Source: an uncultured Mycoplasmatota bacterium
GTDB lineage: Bacteria > Bacillota_I > Bacilli_A > RF39 > UBA660
Reading direction: 5' to 3'
NCBI GenBank assembly: GCA_937944975.1
Contig: CALEBF010000012.1
Span: 62,001-126,000, forward strand
Length of the DNA: 64,000 nucleotides
Positions 8,195-17,764 of this stretch are shown piece by piece. Position numbers and translations under genes: made by a program. Below the pieces are notes generated by a model. That model made no database searches. It was given only the letters and a program-made list of their open reading frames with translations, and was not told the origin of the DNA. Numbering within the stretch: position 1 is the first letter of the stretch; the number at the start of each line of letters is the position of its first letter.

Positions 8195-9832
8195 ATGAAG
8201 TACATCAAAAAGCATAAGGAAGTTATCTTGTTGGTTTTGATTTCTAGTTTAGTAATGATATGGGTAATGGGTGATACTCATTTACTAGGTCATGATACAA
8301 GGTTTCATCTAGCGAATATCGAAAATTTAAAGAATTCTATTTCATGGAACAATTTATTTCCTACAGATGCGATCGTATCCAACTTATCATTTGACATGGG
8401 TTATGGACTTTATCTTTTTTACCCGATCATGCCTCACTTACTCGTTGCATATCTAGCAAAGTTCTTAAGCTTCTTTACAGTCGATACTTATACATCGCTT
8501 TCTATTTTTTACATTTTCATAATGATTGCTAGTGTTCTACTCATCTATCAACTATCGAAAAAACTTTCTAAGAACTGTCTCGTTGCTTTCTTCTCAGGTC
8601 TTATCTTTTTATTGATGCCATACCGCATTGGGACGATGGCGGTAAGAGGATCGTTAAATGAATCGATGATTTCGCTTTTTGTTCCAATGATACTGTTATC
8701 TATCTTAGCATGGAAGGAGAAAAATTGGAAAAACTTTTATCTTTTATTCATCGTGGGTTGGATTGGTCTTCTTTGGTCACATATGACGATGGCTTTATAT
8801 ACAGTTATCTTCGTTTTACCGTTTTTGTATTACATGAAAGATGAGTTAAAGGATAAAATTGCTTTAAAACACGGTATTTTAGCGATTTTGGCAGTTACAG
8901 TAGTCGTAATACCTGGAATTGTTCAAACGTTCTCACAAAGCGGCTATCTTGTCTTTTACGATGGATATATGACAAGATTATCTTTACTAGAAGAAAACTT
9001 TCTATCTTGGAAAGATTATCTATTTATGAATACTAACTACGATTGGACAGTTCCATATTTTATCCCAATCGCATTGCTTCTTTCCTTAATCGTAAGTTTC
9101 TATACTTATCTAAAGCAGAAAAAGGATACTTATCTTACTATTCTATGGATATGGATACCAGTATTTATCTTGATGATGTCTTCTTTTTTCCCATGGGAGA
9201 TATTGCCAAAATCTTTGTGGATGATTCAATTTCCATGGAGACTATTAGGACTACTTAGTATCGTGATTGCCTTATTAACTCCCCTTATGCTACAAAATAA
9301 GAAGTTAAATAAATTATTCTTGCTATTCTTTGTCGTTCTTTTCATTCAGATGATTCCTTTTTTACAAATGTTAAAAGATCGCCCATATCATATCGATAAG
9401 ATCGATATCGATGATGGAAGAGGGAATATCGTCGAATATTATCCAGAAGAGTACCTCGAATATCCTAGTTTTTTTGAAATCGATGATCAGAGTATCAGCA
9501 TAGTAGATGGAGATGCGGTCGTAGAGATATTATCCAATCGAACACACGATCTAAAAATCAAAGTAAAAACAGACGATATCGTCACATTAGAACTACCTAA
9601 AATATATTATAATGGATACGTAATAGAAGATGAAAGTAATCATAAAGAGTACGTAGGTCGAAGTAAACATGGACGGATCGAAGTCACCATTAAAAAGAGT
9701 GGCACTTACCATATTTACTACCGCGATCTACCAATTGTAACCACTTTAAAAATAGTCCGAATCATCGCTTGTATCGGAATCGCTTTAGGTGTTATATCAC
9801 ATTATAAAAAGTTACTTTACGTAAAAAAATAG
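8195..9832 (+). CDS. Multi-pass membrane protein, PTPS-related/GT-C-like family
   Basis: A 545-residue integral membrane protein with about 11-12 hydrophobic segments and a C-terminal soluble beta-rich part (about 410-515) closed by a last membrane segment. The first loop has the pattern GHDTRFHLANIENL...FPTDA...YGLYLFYPIMPHLL, which is typical of the family misleadingly labelled 6-pyruvoyl-tetrahydropterin-synthase-related and resembles GT-C glycosyltransferases with an Asp in the first outer loop. A role in cell-surface glycan or lipid modification is inferred. The start at 8195 has GTTGGTGAT in front; an in-frame ATG at 8147 overlaps pnp and lacks a site. Confidence 0.65.
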   Translation: MKYIKKHKEVILLVLISSLVMIWVMGDTHLLGHDTRFHLANIENLKNSISWNNLFPTDAIVSNLSFDMGYGLYLFYPIMPHLLVAYLAKFLSFFTVDTYTSLSIFYIFIMIASVLLIYQLSKKLSKNCLVAFFSGLIFLLMPYRIGTMAVRGSLNESMISLFVPMILLSILAWKEKNWKNFYLLFIVGWIGLLWSHMTMALYTVIFVLPFLYYMKDELKDKIALKHGILAILAVTVVVIPGIVQTFSQSGYLVFYDGYMTRLSLLEENFLSWKDYLFMNTNYDWTVPYFIPIALLLSLIVSFYTYLKQKKDTYLTILWIWIPVFILMMSSFFPWEILPKSLWMIQFPWRLLGLLSIVIALLTPLMLQNKKLNKLFLLFFVVLFIQMIPFLQMLKDRPYHIDKIDIDDGRGNIVEYYPEEYLEYPSFFEIDDQSISIVDGDAVVEILSNRTHDLKIKVKTDDIVTLELPKIYYNGYVIEDESNHKEYVGRSKHGRIEVTIKKSGTYHIYYRDLPIVTTLKIVRIIACIGIALGVISHYKKLLYVKK

Positions 9833-9862
9833 CAATCGATACTTTTATAAGAAAGAGAAAAA

Positions 9863-9871
9863 TGTTATACT
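9863..9871 (+). promoter_or_regulatory. Extended -10 element upstream of the coiled-coil gene
   Basis: TGTTATACT (TGn extended -10) 30 bases before the start, with only a weak T-rich -35 region. Confidence 0.45.
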
Positions 9872-9900
9872 GATATTAGAAATATATGGGGGTATATTTT

Positions 9901-11382
9901 ATGGATTATGATTTTAATAGTACAATCGATAATATTCGAAAGTTGATGACACAAGCACTAGAACGATTCGAGGAAGAAGTTGCCGAGGCTTTATTAGATA
10001 ATGAACGGTTTTATGCTTTTCGCGGTGAAGATGCTTTAAGTGATTTGGGAGTTCGTGTTCAAGGAATGGATTATTATTTACAAGAAAAATATTCTGACCT
10101 CGTACAGGTGCCTACGAAACAGAAATTACAAAGGGCACTAGGTGACCTTTTGGAAAAATTAGAAGAATTATATGTTACTATGGAAGGATTAGGAAATGAA
10201 AAGCAAGTAGAGAAATTTGAAAATTATCTAGTACAACTTCATCAAGCTTTTACAAGTGGTAAAATCATTCGCAATGATTTCAATAGCGACGAGTTTGAAG
10301 AATTACGATCGACTGTTGGAAATTTCTATTTAAATTCTATGCCATTTGACCCTATGGAACACGGATATCAAGAATTAACTAACACCTGTAGACAGGCGCA
10401 GAATAGATTCGAAGATCGAATGGATGAATTAAATCGTTCTTTGCAAAGATATATCGATCAAAAGTTAAATATAGAAATTACTGTATTCTTGGCAGAGAAA
10501 GAAGAGATGTTAGAAAGACAAGAAAAAGACAAAGAGGAAATAAAACAAGAAATTACTAGGGAACAACCCGAGGAGGTAATTGAACAGGATTTAAAAACAG
10601 AAGAACGAGAAAATACGAGTGATACCCCTGAAACTGAAAAAGTGGAAGAAACAAAGGGAAAGACTCCTGCTACTTCAACACCATCTGAAAAAACAGATGC
10701 GAAAACGATACAAACAGAAGAACAAGAAAAAGAAAACGATTTACCTGAAGTTTCTAATATAGAGGAACAAAATAAAAACGACGATGACATGCAGGCACAA
10801 CAATTATTAGCGCAAGAAGAAAGGATAAGAGAGTTAGAGCAACTCATCGCAAAACAAGAAGCAAGCATCGCAGAAAAGAATCAGAGAATCGTCGAACTTG
10901 AAGAACATAAAAATAAACTTAGTGAAACGATCGATCAAATTGAGCAGCAAATGACTACATTGCAAGGAAAAGTTGCAGAATTAACAACAAGAGAGGCAGA
11001 AAAAGATCAGGAAATAAAAAAATTAAAGGAAGAAAATTATCTTCTACATAGCCGTAATGATGCAAAAGATGAACTAATTACATCATTACGAGATGAAATT
11101 AAAAATATGCACCAAACACCCCCACAGAAGGAAGAGTTAACAAATGAAGAGGATTTAGAGCAAACTTATCAATTGTTACATTCGTTTACAGAAGAACAAA
11201 AACAAGAATTTTATAAGAGCTCTAAGTCCGAAGAAGCTTTAGAAGAATTGGTGCACTTAAAATTAAACGGGACAGTCTCTCCATCTCATCAAGAATTATT
11301 AGATGAACTGATTCTTACATTGTTGGATGGGAGAAGTTCGGTTACTATCGATAATGAGAAACTGAGTGAAGCTCATAGATAA
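9901..11382 (+). CDS. Acidic coiled-coil protein of unknown function
   Basis: A 493-residue protein with no signal peptide or membrane segment. Residues 1-200 form a mostly helical domain. Residues about 205-290 are a low-complexity linker rich in Glu, Lys, Thr and Gln. Residues about 295-410 are a long heptad-type coiled coil (leucine-rich, many EE/KE pairs). A small helical C-terminal domain follows. The ATG at 9901 is preferred over the ATG at 9886 because the GGGGG site lies between them. It is next to holA, but no functional link is evident. No family recognised. Confidence 0.75.
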   Translation: MDYDFNSTIDNIRKLMTQALERFEEEVAEALLDNERFYAFRGEDALSDLGVRVQGMDYYLQEKYSDLVQVPTKQKLQRALGDLLEKLEELYVTMEGLGNEKQVEKFENYLVQLHQAFTSGKIIRNDFNSDEFEELRSTVGNFYLNSMPFDPMEHGYQELTNTCRQAQNRFEDRMDELNRSLQRYIDQKLNIEITVFLAEKEEMLERQEKDKEEIKQEITREQPEEVIEQDLKTEERENTSDTPETEKVEETKGKTPATSTPSEKTDAKTIQTEEQEKENDLPEVSNIEEQNKNDDDMQAQQLLAQEERIRELEQLIAKQEASIAEKNQRIVELEEHKNKLSETIDQIEQQMTTLQGKVAELTTREAEKDQEIKKLKEENYLLHSRNDAKDELITSLRDEIKNMHQTPPQKEELTNEEDLEQTYQLLHSFTEEQKQEFYKSSKSEEALEELVHLKLNGTVSPSHQELLDELILTLLDGRSSVTIDNEKLSEAHR

Positions 11383-11404
11383 GTATTAGAAGGGATGTAT
11401 CACG

Positions 11405-12349
11405 ATGGTTTACGTATTGTATGGAACAGACTTATATCTACGCAAAAAAGAACTTGAAAAAATCATGAAAGAGCACCAGTTAGAATCGATTGATTGTAGT
11501 CGATATGATTTTTTGATAACACCTTTAAAAGACATTGTAGAAGATGCTTCTACAGTTTCTTTGTTTCATAGTGAAAAGATGATTTTAGTAGATAATGCGT
11601 ATTTTCTTTCAGGCGCTACCAAAAAGGCAAGTGTAGAGCAAAATATCGACGATTTAAGTTTATATTTAGATCATCTAAATCCGGAGAGTCATTTAGTATT
11701 TATAGTCGATACCGATAAATTAGATGAGCGAAAGAAAATCGTCAAAAAGATAAAACAGGTGGGAGTGATCAAAGAGTGTTCACAACCCAAAGATATACAA
11801 AAGCTTATCTCTCTTATGGCTGGAGATTATCAAATAGATTATCAAGCTAAGCAACTATTGATAGAAAGGACAAAGGGGGATTTATTACTGTTGGAGCAAG
11901 AGCTTGAGAAACTAAAAATGTACCGTTATAACGAAAAAATAATTTCCCTAGAAGACGTAGAAAATTATACGACAAAAACAGTAGACATGGATATTTTTCA
12001 CTTTATTGAAAATATCGTTGCAAACAAAAAAGAAGCTGCGCTTGCTACCTACGATGAGATGCTGAAAAACAACGAAGAGCCGATTAAAATTATCATTATG
12101 CTGGCAAATCAATTTCGGCTTATTTTTCAAGCAAAAACACTATATAAAAAGGGGTATACAGAAAAAGATATCGCATCTACTCTTGGAATTCATCCATATC
12201 GGATTAAATTAGCACTTCAGAGTGGGCGTAATTTTCAATGTGATCAATTGCTGATGTATTTAAAAAAATTAGCTTTATTAGATAGTAAAATAAAACATGG
12301 AGAAATCGAAAAAAAATTTGCTCTCGAACGATTTATTTTAGAATTATAG
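11405..12349 (+). CDS. holA: DNA polymerase III subunit delta
   Basis: A 314-residue clamp-loader subunit that opens the sliding clamp during replication. The N-terminal AAA-like domain begins VYVLYGTDLYLRKKELEKI, the family's usual opening, without a working Walker A, as expected for delta. The C-terminal collar domain shows the characteristic FHFIENIVANKK...EPIKIIIMLANQFRLIFQAK and GIHPYRIKLALQ blocks. Length fits HolA. A HAD gene follows nine bases later in the same orientation. In many Firmicutes holA follows comEC; here comEC is about 50 kb away, so the neighbourhood has been rearranged. Confidence 0.92.
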   Translation: MVYVLYGTDLYLRKKELEKIMKEHQLESIDCSRYDFLITPLKDIVEDASTVSLFHSEKMILVDNAYFLSGATKKASVEQNIDDLSLYLDHLNPESHLVFIVDTDKLDERKKIVKKIKQVGVIKECSQPKDIQKLISLMAGDYQIDYQAKQLLIERTKGDLLLLEQELEKLKMYRYNEKIISLEDVENYTTKTVDMDIFHFIENIVANKKEAALATYDEMLKNNEEPIKIIIMLANQFRLIFQAKTLYKKGYTEKDIASTLGIHPYRIKLALQSGRNFQCDQLLMYLKKLALLDSKIKHGEIEKKFALERFILEL

Positions 12350-12357
12350 GTGATTTT

Positions 12358-12966
12358 ATGAGAATTGGAATTGATATCGATGGAGTTATCAATAATGTCG
12401 ATCAATTAAAGTTGGATTATCTTTATCAATTTTGCATTACGCGAGATAAAAAAGTTAAAAATGCAAATGGCTTTATCATCTCGCGTATGGCAGATTTAAA
12501 CGCAAGGGAAATTGAAGAATTTCAAGCGTACTATCGACCGCTATTATTGCGCAATGCGAAGGCAAGACCATTCGCTTCTGAAATCATCGATAAATTGATG
12601 TTTGAGGGACATAAAATCATTCTTTTGACAAGCGAAAAAGGGTACGGAAGAAACCATACCCCGATTTATCAGTGGCTCATTAAAAACAATATTCATTATC
12701 ATGAAATTGTCTTTACAAGAAGAAAACAATATGCCTGTCAAAGTTATAAAATAGATTTAATGATCGATGATAATTATACTTTGTTTCAAAAGATACCACC
12801 TAATATTTGTTGCTTTTGTTATGAGACACGCTACAATCGCTTTTATTTTCAACGGAATGTGATTCATGTACACTCTTGGTATGACATCTACGATAAAATA
12901 ACGAATTGGGATCAGACAATACTAGATTACGAACGTCGTAAAATTCGTAATAAAATTAGAAACTGA
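12358..12966 (+). CDS. HAD-superfamily hydrolase, 5'-nucleotidase (NT5C)-like
   Basis: A 202-residue protein with HAD motif I at the N-terminus (GIDIDGVINN, nucleophile plus general acid Asp), motif II LLTSEKG, and a late acidic motif (LMIDDNY). This layout fits NT5C-type nucleotidases and related small phosphatases. The substrate cannot be told from sequence. GGTGATTTT precedes the ATG, and the gene is close behind holA, so it is likely co-transcribed. Confidence 0.75.
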   Translation: MRIGIDIDGVINNVDQLKLDYLYQFCITRDKKVKNANGFIISRMADLNAREIEEFQAYYRPLLLRNAKARPFASEIIDKLMFEGHKIILLTSEKGYGRNHTPIYQWLIKNNIHYHEIVFTRRKQYACQSYKIDLMIDDNYTLFQKIPPNICCFCYETRYNRFYFQRNVIHVHSWYDIYDKITNWDQTILDYERRKIRNKIRN

Positions 12967-12988
12967 CAGAATCTCACATTCTGTTTTT
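12967..12988. terminator. Terminator between convergent genes
   Basis: CAGAAT/ATTCTG stem with a five-base loop followed by TTTTT on the plus strand. It lies between the HAD gene and the minus-strand gene ending at 12974, whose last codons it overlaps. Confidence 0.75.
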
Positions 12989-13951
12989 ATTTGTGTATTT
13001 TTCTATCGCACAAGCAATAAGTTGTTGTTTCAATAAAACTTTACTTCCTTTTTTGAACGTAACTGACATAGTACCATCTAACGACTCTTCGACGGTTGAT
13101 TTCATCGCTCCTTTGCATGGAGCTTTTAAACGGTTCTTCTTTCCTGGCTTTAATCGTATAGTTAAATCATAGTTTCCTTTCTGAAACTCTAGTATCATCA
13201 CTTCATTTTGGCTTTTTCTATAAGATGTTAGTTTAGAATGATTATAAGTCGTAAATTTATACTGTTTACTTCCTAATTGTAGGACACATAAGAAACCTTG
13301 GAAAGATATTATGCCAAAAGGAATATCGGCGACTGCTAACATTACGCTGATTTTCTTAATATCTCTCGATTCTTTTTTTAATGTATTCGCCTGTGCCCAT
13401 AGATAATTTTTAGGAAAACTAGTTCCGTAATCTTTTTCGCTATAACCATATCCATCTTCGAAATCAATTTTTTTTCCTTGGTAAATAAAATGTCCATCGA
13501 TGTAGTGATGCATACTTATAATTCCATGTGAACATTTCATTGGAAGATATGAAAATGGTCCCATAATAGTAGGAGAGAAAAAAGTAGCATGATAAGGAGT
13601 AATTTCACTAAAAAATAAGTTGGTTTTCAAATGGATCTCGTCGTTTGATATATTTAATATCAATTGATCTTTTGAAAAATAATTTCCATTTAACTCGATC
13701 GAAAACGGTTCTTCATGGAAACTAATTTCCTCGATAGGGTATTTACAATAATAACTACGATGTGTTATATTTTCAGTCACTTGAATAAAAGCATGCGCAT
13801 CCTCTGTACAAATTCCAACGATGATAGCAAAGCTGATTTTTTTATCTGCCGTTACTAACTTATAATACCATCCTTCAAAGTATTTCTTTTTTGTCGTACT
13901 TCCTTGTAAACATACTTGATCTTTCTTTTTCGTATTCTTCCCTCCATTCAA
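12974..13951 (-). CDS. Tocopherol-cyclase-like family protein
   Basis: About 325 residues. The start KKKYFEGWYYKLV, the central SYLPMKCSHGIISMHHYIDG, and EDGYGYSEKDYGTSFPKNYLWAQAN match the family named after plant tocopherol cyclase (a lipocalin-like fold that also occurs in Firmicutes). The bacterial members have no established reaction and a gut Firmicute is not expected to make tocopherol, so a lipid-related role is only a guess. The start is uncertain: the open frame begins with TTG at 13951, but a strong GGAGGG lies just downstream of it and no ATG, GTG or TTG follows at normal spacing in this frame. Confidence 0.7.
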   Translation of the reverse strand: MNGGKNTKKKDQVCLQGSTTKKKYFEGWYYKLVTADKKISFAIIVGICTEDAHAFIQVTENITHRSYYCKYPIEEISFHEEPFSIELNGNYFSKDQLILNISNDEIHLKTNLFFSEITPYHATFFSPTIMGPFSYLPMKCSHGIISMHHYIDGHFIYQGKKIDFEDGYGYSEKDYGTSFPKNYLWAQANTLKKESRDIKKISVMLAVADIPFGIISFQGFLCVLQLGSKQYKFTTYNHSKLTSYRKSQNEVMILEFQKGNYDLTIRLKPGKKNRLKAPCKGAMKSTVEESLDGTMSVTFKKGSKVLLKQQLIACAIEKYTNKNRM

Positions 13952-14020
13952 AATAATCTATGATTCAAAAAATAATTTAGAACAAAATGGTCATACTACT
14001 ATTAGAAAGAAAGGTGATTT

Positions 14021-14452
14021 ATGAAAGAGACAATAACTTTATTAAATCATATTTATCAGATGTGTGAACTGATTTTAACTAAGTTTGAACCTATTTTAAA
14101 AGAAGTGGAAGATGTCGAATTTAAATCCGAAGTAAAAAGAGAAAAAGCATTATTTGAAGAGATTAAATATTTAGCTGATGGTCTACTTGCTTCATTAAAA
14201 GAAGAAGAGAAGGTGCCGGGGAAAATACATAAATTTAGTTCTTATTTATCGACTAAATTAAGTACACTCACGAATAATGAACCTAGGCATATTTCAAATG
14301 TAATGTTAGAAGGAGAAAGAGAATATCAAAAAGACATCCAAGAAAAAATACACGCTTGTCCAAAAGCGGATGTATCCGTAATTGAACTTGCTACAAGATT
14401 GAATCATACTTTAGAAGAAAATATACAGGTGTTAAAAAAATGGACAAAATAA
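14021..14452 (+). CDS. Helical protein of unknown function
   Basis: A 143-residue, soluble, almost all-helical protein with heptad-like leucine spacing, resembling a small four-helix bundle. No cysteine pair, metal motif or membrane segment stands out. AAAGGTGAT precedes the ATG and a terminator follows, so it is a single-gene unit, divergent from the tocopherol-cyclase-like gene. Not recognised. Confidence 0.7.
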   Translation: MKETITLLNHIYQMCELILTKFEPILKEVEDVEFKSEVKREKALFEEIKYLADGLLASLKEEEKVPGKIHKFSSYLSTKLSTLTNNEPRHISNVMLEGEREYQKDIQEKIHACPKADVSVIELATRLNHTLEENIQVLKKWTK

Positions 14453-14453
14453 A

Positions 14454-14475
14454 ACGAGAAAGATCTCGTTTTTTA
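14454..14475 (+). terminator. Terminator of the gene at 14021
   Basis: ACGAGA/TCTCGT stem with a four-base loop followed by a T run. Confidence 0.8.
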
Positions 14476-14504
14476 TTGTTTTTAGTATAAATACAGAGGC
14501 CTAG

Positions 14505-15497
14505 TTAAATCAGTTTCGCGGGCTTTTCTATTTTTTTGCAGAGATATTCTGCAAGTCTTTCCGATCTTTCATTTTCGTGAATAATTGAATATAATATGCG
14601 CACTATAGAGTGTTCGAATGATAAGTGTTGATTGTTTAATAAAAGAATGCCATTTTTTCCTTCGATTGTATTTTTAGATTCATATTCAGCAATGATATCT
14701 TTTGGCTGTTTTGAACCAATCAATACGCCGTATTGATAATTCCTACTATGTGAACTAGATAAAGTTAAAAACATATCTCCAATTCCAGCACTTGTAAAAA
14801 TAGTTTCTTTTTGACATCCACATTTTTCTAACATATATTTTACTATACAAACTGCTTGTTGAAAGTAAAATGCTTTTGTAGATTCTGTCATCCCCAGTCC
14901 GTGCAATATGCCTGATCCGATCGCTAAAACATTTTTTAAAATACCGCATAATTCTACACCTTTCAGGTCACTGGTTCCTTCGATTGAAAGTGATGAGGTT
15001 TCCAAAACTTCTTTAACCAAATCTACTACGATATCGTCGTTTGTCGCTAAAGTAAGTTCAACTGGCATATTTTGTATGATGTCTGTTGCAAATGATGGAC
15101 CAGCGAGTACGCCATAATTGGAAATTTTTAATCCACCAGCAAATGCTTCATGCATCCATAATTTATTCCCGGGAAAAACCCCTTTAGATCCGATGATTAC
15201 AATTTGATAAGATAGAACCAATCCCTTTAAATTTGTCAACAATTCTGCTAAATACGGGGTTGGCGTTGCTATGATAATTATATTTGCATCTTGTACTGCT
15301 GACGCTAAATCATTGCTGAATTTGAGGGCTTTGGGAAGTGCGACATTTTCTAGATATGGACTCTGATACGTTTCTACTAATTTCTCATATTCCTCTTTGA
15401 TCGGAGTATATAAAGTAACGTCCTTTTGATTTTGAATTGCTCTATAGCCAAGCGATAACCCGTAAGCTCCTGTGCCTAAAATTGTAATTTTCATCAT
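14505..15497 (-). CDS. gpsA: Glycerol-3-phosphate dehydrogenase [NAD(P)+]
   Basis: A 330-residue cytoplasmic enzyme that reduces dihydroxyacetone phosphate to sn-glycerol-3-phosphate for phospholipid synthesis. It shows the N-terminal Rossmann loop GTGAYG, the GPSFA block, the active-site Lys in GILKNVLAIGSG, and the SRNYQYGVLIG block near the C-terminus. Length is normal. Its ATG overlaps the rarA stop by four bases (ATGA), and the GGAGGAA site lies in the last rarA codons, so translation is coupled. Confidence 0.95.
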   Translation of the reverse strand: MMKITILGTGAYGLSLGYRAIQNQKDVTLYTPIKEEYEKLVETYQSPYLENVALPKALKFSNDLASAVQDANIIIIATPTPYLAELLTNLKGLVLSYQIVIIGSKGVFPGNKLWMHEAFAGGLKISNYGVLAGPSFATDIIQNMPVELTLATNDDIVVDLVKEVLETSSLSIEGTSDLKGVELCGILKNVLAIGSGILHGLGMTESTKAFYFQQAVCIVKYMLEKCGCQKETIFTSAGIGDMFLTLSSSHSRNYQYGVLIGSKQPKDIIAEYESKNTIEGKNGILLLNNQHLSFEHSIVRILYSIIHENERSERLAEYLCKKIEKPAKLI

Positions 15498-16720
15498 CGT
15501 TCATTTCCTCCTAAAAATTTTTCTATTTTCTGATATACTTCTTTTAACATACGTTCATGTTGGCTCGTCGTCTTCGGCTGAAAATATTTTTTCTGTTTGA
15601 GTGTATCCGGCAGATATTGTTGTTTTACAATTCCATTTGGATAGTCATGAGGATATTTATAATCTTTCGAATTCGTTTTAATATGATGAGGAACGTTTCC
15701 TGCTTTTCCTTTTCGAATGTCGTTGATTGCTTCATCTAAAGCGATATGTGCGCTATTTGATTTAGGAGAAAGAGCAAGCTCTATTACGACTGTTCCAAGT
15801 GGAATTCTAGCTTCTGGGAATCCCAAACGTTCTGCTGCTTCGATTGCAGCCATGACACGTGGACCCATCGATGGATTCGCAAGTCCTATATCTTCGTATG
15901 CAATTACTGCCATCCTTCTACAAATACTATCTAAATCTTCTACTTCGATCAATCTTGCTAAATAGTGAAGGGCTGCATTTACATCGCTTCCTCTGATCGA
16001 TTTTTGAAACGCTGATAATACATCGTAATGTCCATCTTCGTTACGATCGTGAAAGAAGATAGGCTTTTGATGAATTCTTTCTAGTACACTTGCTGTTACG
16101 TGATAATCACTTGCTGCGTAATATGCGACTTCTAATAAATTATAGGCAGCTCTCAAATCTCCTCCAGATAAACTTGTAATCATTTGGTAACACTCTTCAT
16201 CAACTACGATATTTTCTAATATGTTCGATGCTACCGCGCGTTTTAAACCACTTATAATATCCTCTTCTTCTAATGGGAGTAGTTCAAAGATTTGACAACG
16301 ACTTCGAATTGCTGGGTTGATCTTGTGGTAGGGATTAGAGGTCGTCATCCCGATCAATATGATAAGTCCACTCTCTAAATAGGGAAGTAGTAGATCCTGT
16401 TTATCTTTATTTAAACGATGTATTTCATCCATTATGACGACCATGGACCCATACATCTTTGCTTCTTCTATGACGATATCAAAATCTTTTTTACTATGAA
16501 TGACTGCATTTAACATTCTATGGCGTAAGCCAAGTTCCTCTACGATTGCAGTTGCGATCGTCGTCTTTCCAATTCCTGGCTTTCCATATAGAATCATCGA
16601 AAATAATCTATGATTCTTTACCATGTGATATAAAATTTTATCTTTTCCTACTAAATGTTGTTGTCCAATGACATCTTCTAATTTCTTCGGACGTAATTTC
16701 ATCGCTAATGGTTCGTTCAT
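15494..16720 (-). CDS. rarA: Replication-associated recombination protein A (RarA/MgsA)
   Basis: A 408-residue AAA+ ATPase that acts at stalled replication forks. Visible are Walker A (GKPGIGKTTIA), Walker B (VVIMDEIHRLNKDKQD), sensor 1 region (IGMTTSNPY), the arginine-finger region (PAIRSRCQIFEL), and the C-terminal tetramerisation part with SDVNAALHYLARLIE and LDEAINDIRKGKA. The start at 16720 (ATG) is preferred over GTG at 16729 because AAGGTGAT spans the GTG. It is upstream of gpsA with overlapping ends. Confidence 0.95.
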   Translation of the reverse strand: MNEPLAMKLRPKKLEDVIGQQHLVGKDKILYHMVKNHRLFSMILYGKPGIGKTTIATAIVEELGLRHRMLNAVIHSKKDFDIVIEEAKMYGSMVVIMDEIHRLNKDKQDLLLPYLESGLIILIGMTTSNPYHKINPAIRSRCQIFELLPLEEEDIISGLKRAVASNILENIVVDEECYQMITSLSGGDLRAAYNLLEVAYYAASDYHVTASVLERIHQKPIFFHDRNEDGHYDVLSAFQKSIRGSDVNAALHYLARLIEVEDLDSICRRMAVIAYEDIGLANPSMGPRVMAAIEAAERLGFPEARIPLGTVVIELALSPKSNSAHIALDEAINDIRKGKAGNVPHHIKTNSKDYKYPHDYPNGIVKQQYLPDTLKQKKYFQPKTTSQHERMLKEVYQKIEKFLGGNER

Positions 16721-16819
16721 TTTTATCACCTTATATTATTTTATCAAAAATTACATCAGTTGAATAGCATCTTTTATCTGTCAAGTAGACACTTGTAGGA
16801 TGAGAAATATGAAAATGCG

Positions 16820-16828
16820 TGATATAAT
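16820..16828 (+). promoter_or_regulatory. Extended -10 promoter of corA
   Basis: TGATATAAT (TGn plus perfect -10) 17 bases upstream of the corA ATG; the -35 region is poor. Confidence 0.6.
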
Positions 16829-16845
16829 GTTTATGGTGAGTAGAT

Positions 16846-17763
16846 ATGATAACAATTTATAAAAACGAAAACAGCCAATTAAAAAAACAAAAAGAAATAG
16901 AAGTAGGAACATGGATCAACGTCGATCATTTTTCAAGTGAAGAGTTAGACGAGATTCATAAAAGTACAAACATTGAATTGAGCTTACTAAAAAAATTGAT
17001 GGATACGCACGAAACCGCACGTGTCGAACAGAGAGAGGATACTGTTTTGATCGTTTTAAAAGTACCGATCAAAAAATATAACGGTTATCGTACTGTACCA
17101 TTAGGTATTATCGTTGCACCAAATCACATTGTGACGATTTGTAACGAAGGAAATCAAGTGTTTAAACAACCATTAGAAGATAGTTCGTTAAATCCTTTGG
17201 AGAAAACAAATTTTACGATCCAGATCTTCTACTATGTTGCAACACTTTATCTCTCTCATTTGGAAGAAGTTCAAAATGATTTGCAAAATCAGGAAAAATC
17301 ACTTTACCATGCTACGAATAATACTGCATTAAAAGGGCTTATGAAAATTGAAAAAAGTTTAGTATATTTTATGCAATCGCTATCCTCTAACGAGATGGTT
17401 TTAGAGAGGATCGCAAGTGGGAATGTACTTCCTTTATATAAAGGAGATGAGCGTTTATTAGAAGACGCTATGATCGAAAATAGACAGGCGATCGCGATGG
17501 CAAATTTATACCAAGAATTACTGTCTAGCTTAACGGACTCTTATGGGACGATCATTTCAAACAATCTAAATCAAATTATGAAGTTTTTAGCAGGCGTCAC
17601 TATTGTAATCTCTATACCAACGATGGTATCTTCCTTCATTGGAATGAACGTTCCACTTGGGAAACTTGGAGAAGATCCGATGGCATTTATTTATCTATGT
17701 ATCTTTTCACTAATTATCTCACTTATCGTCGCATTCTATTTAAAGAGAAAGAATATGTTGTAA
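16846..17763 (+). CDS. corA: CorA-family divalent cation transporter
   Basis: A 305-residue member of the CorA Mg2+/Co2+ channel family. There is a large N-terminal cytoplasmic domain with a long helical stalk, then two C-terminal membrane segments (about 246-266 and 279-298). The signature GMN sits at the end of the first membrane segment (SSFIGMNVP). The outer loop and the positively charged tail (LKRKNML) are typical. Mg2+ as substrate is a family inference. xerD begins one base after the stop, so the two are co-transcribed. Confidence 0.9.
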   Translation: MITIYKNENSQLKKQKEIEVGTWINVDHFSSEELDEIHKSTNIELSLLKKLMDTHETARVEQREDTVLIVLKVPIKKYNGYRTVPLGIIVAPNHIVTICNEGNQVFKQPLEDSSLNPLEKTNFTIQIFYYVATLYLSHLEEVQNDLQNQEKSLYHATNNTALKGLMKIEKSLVYFMQSLSSNEMVLERIASGNVLPLYKGDERLLEDAMIENRQAIAMANLYQELLSSLTDSYGTIISNNLNQIMKFLAGVTIVISIPTMVSSFIGMNVPLGKLGEDPMAFIYLCIFSLIISLIVAFYLKRKNML

Positions 17764-17764
17764 T

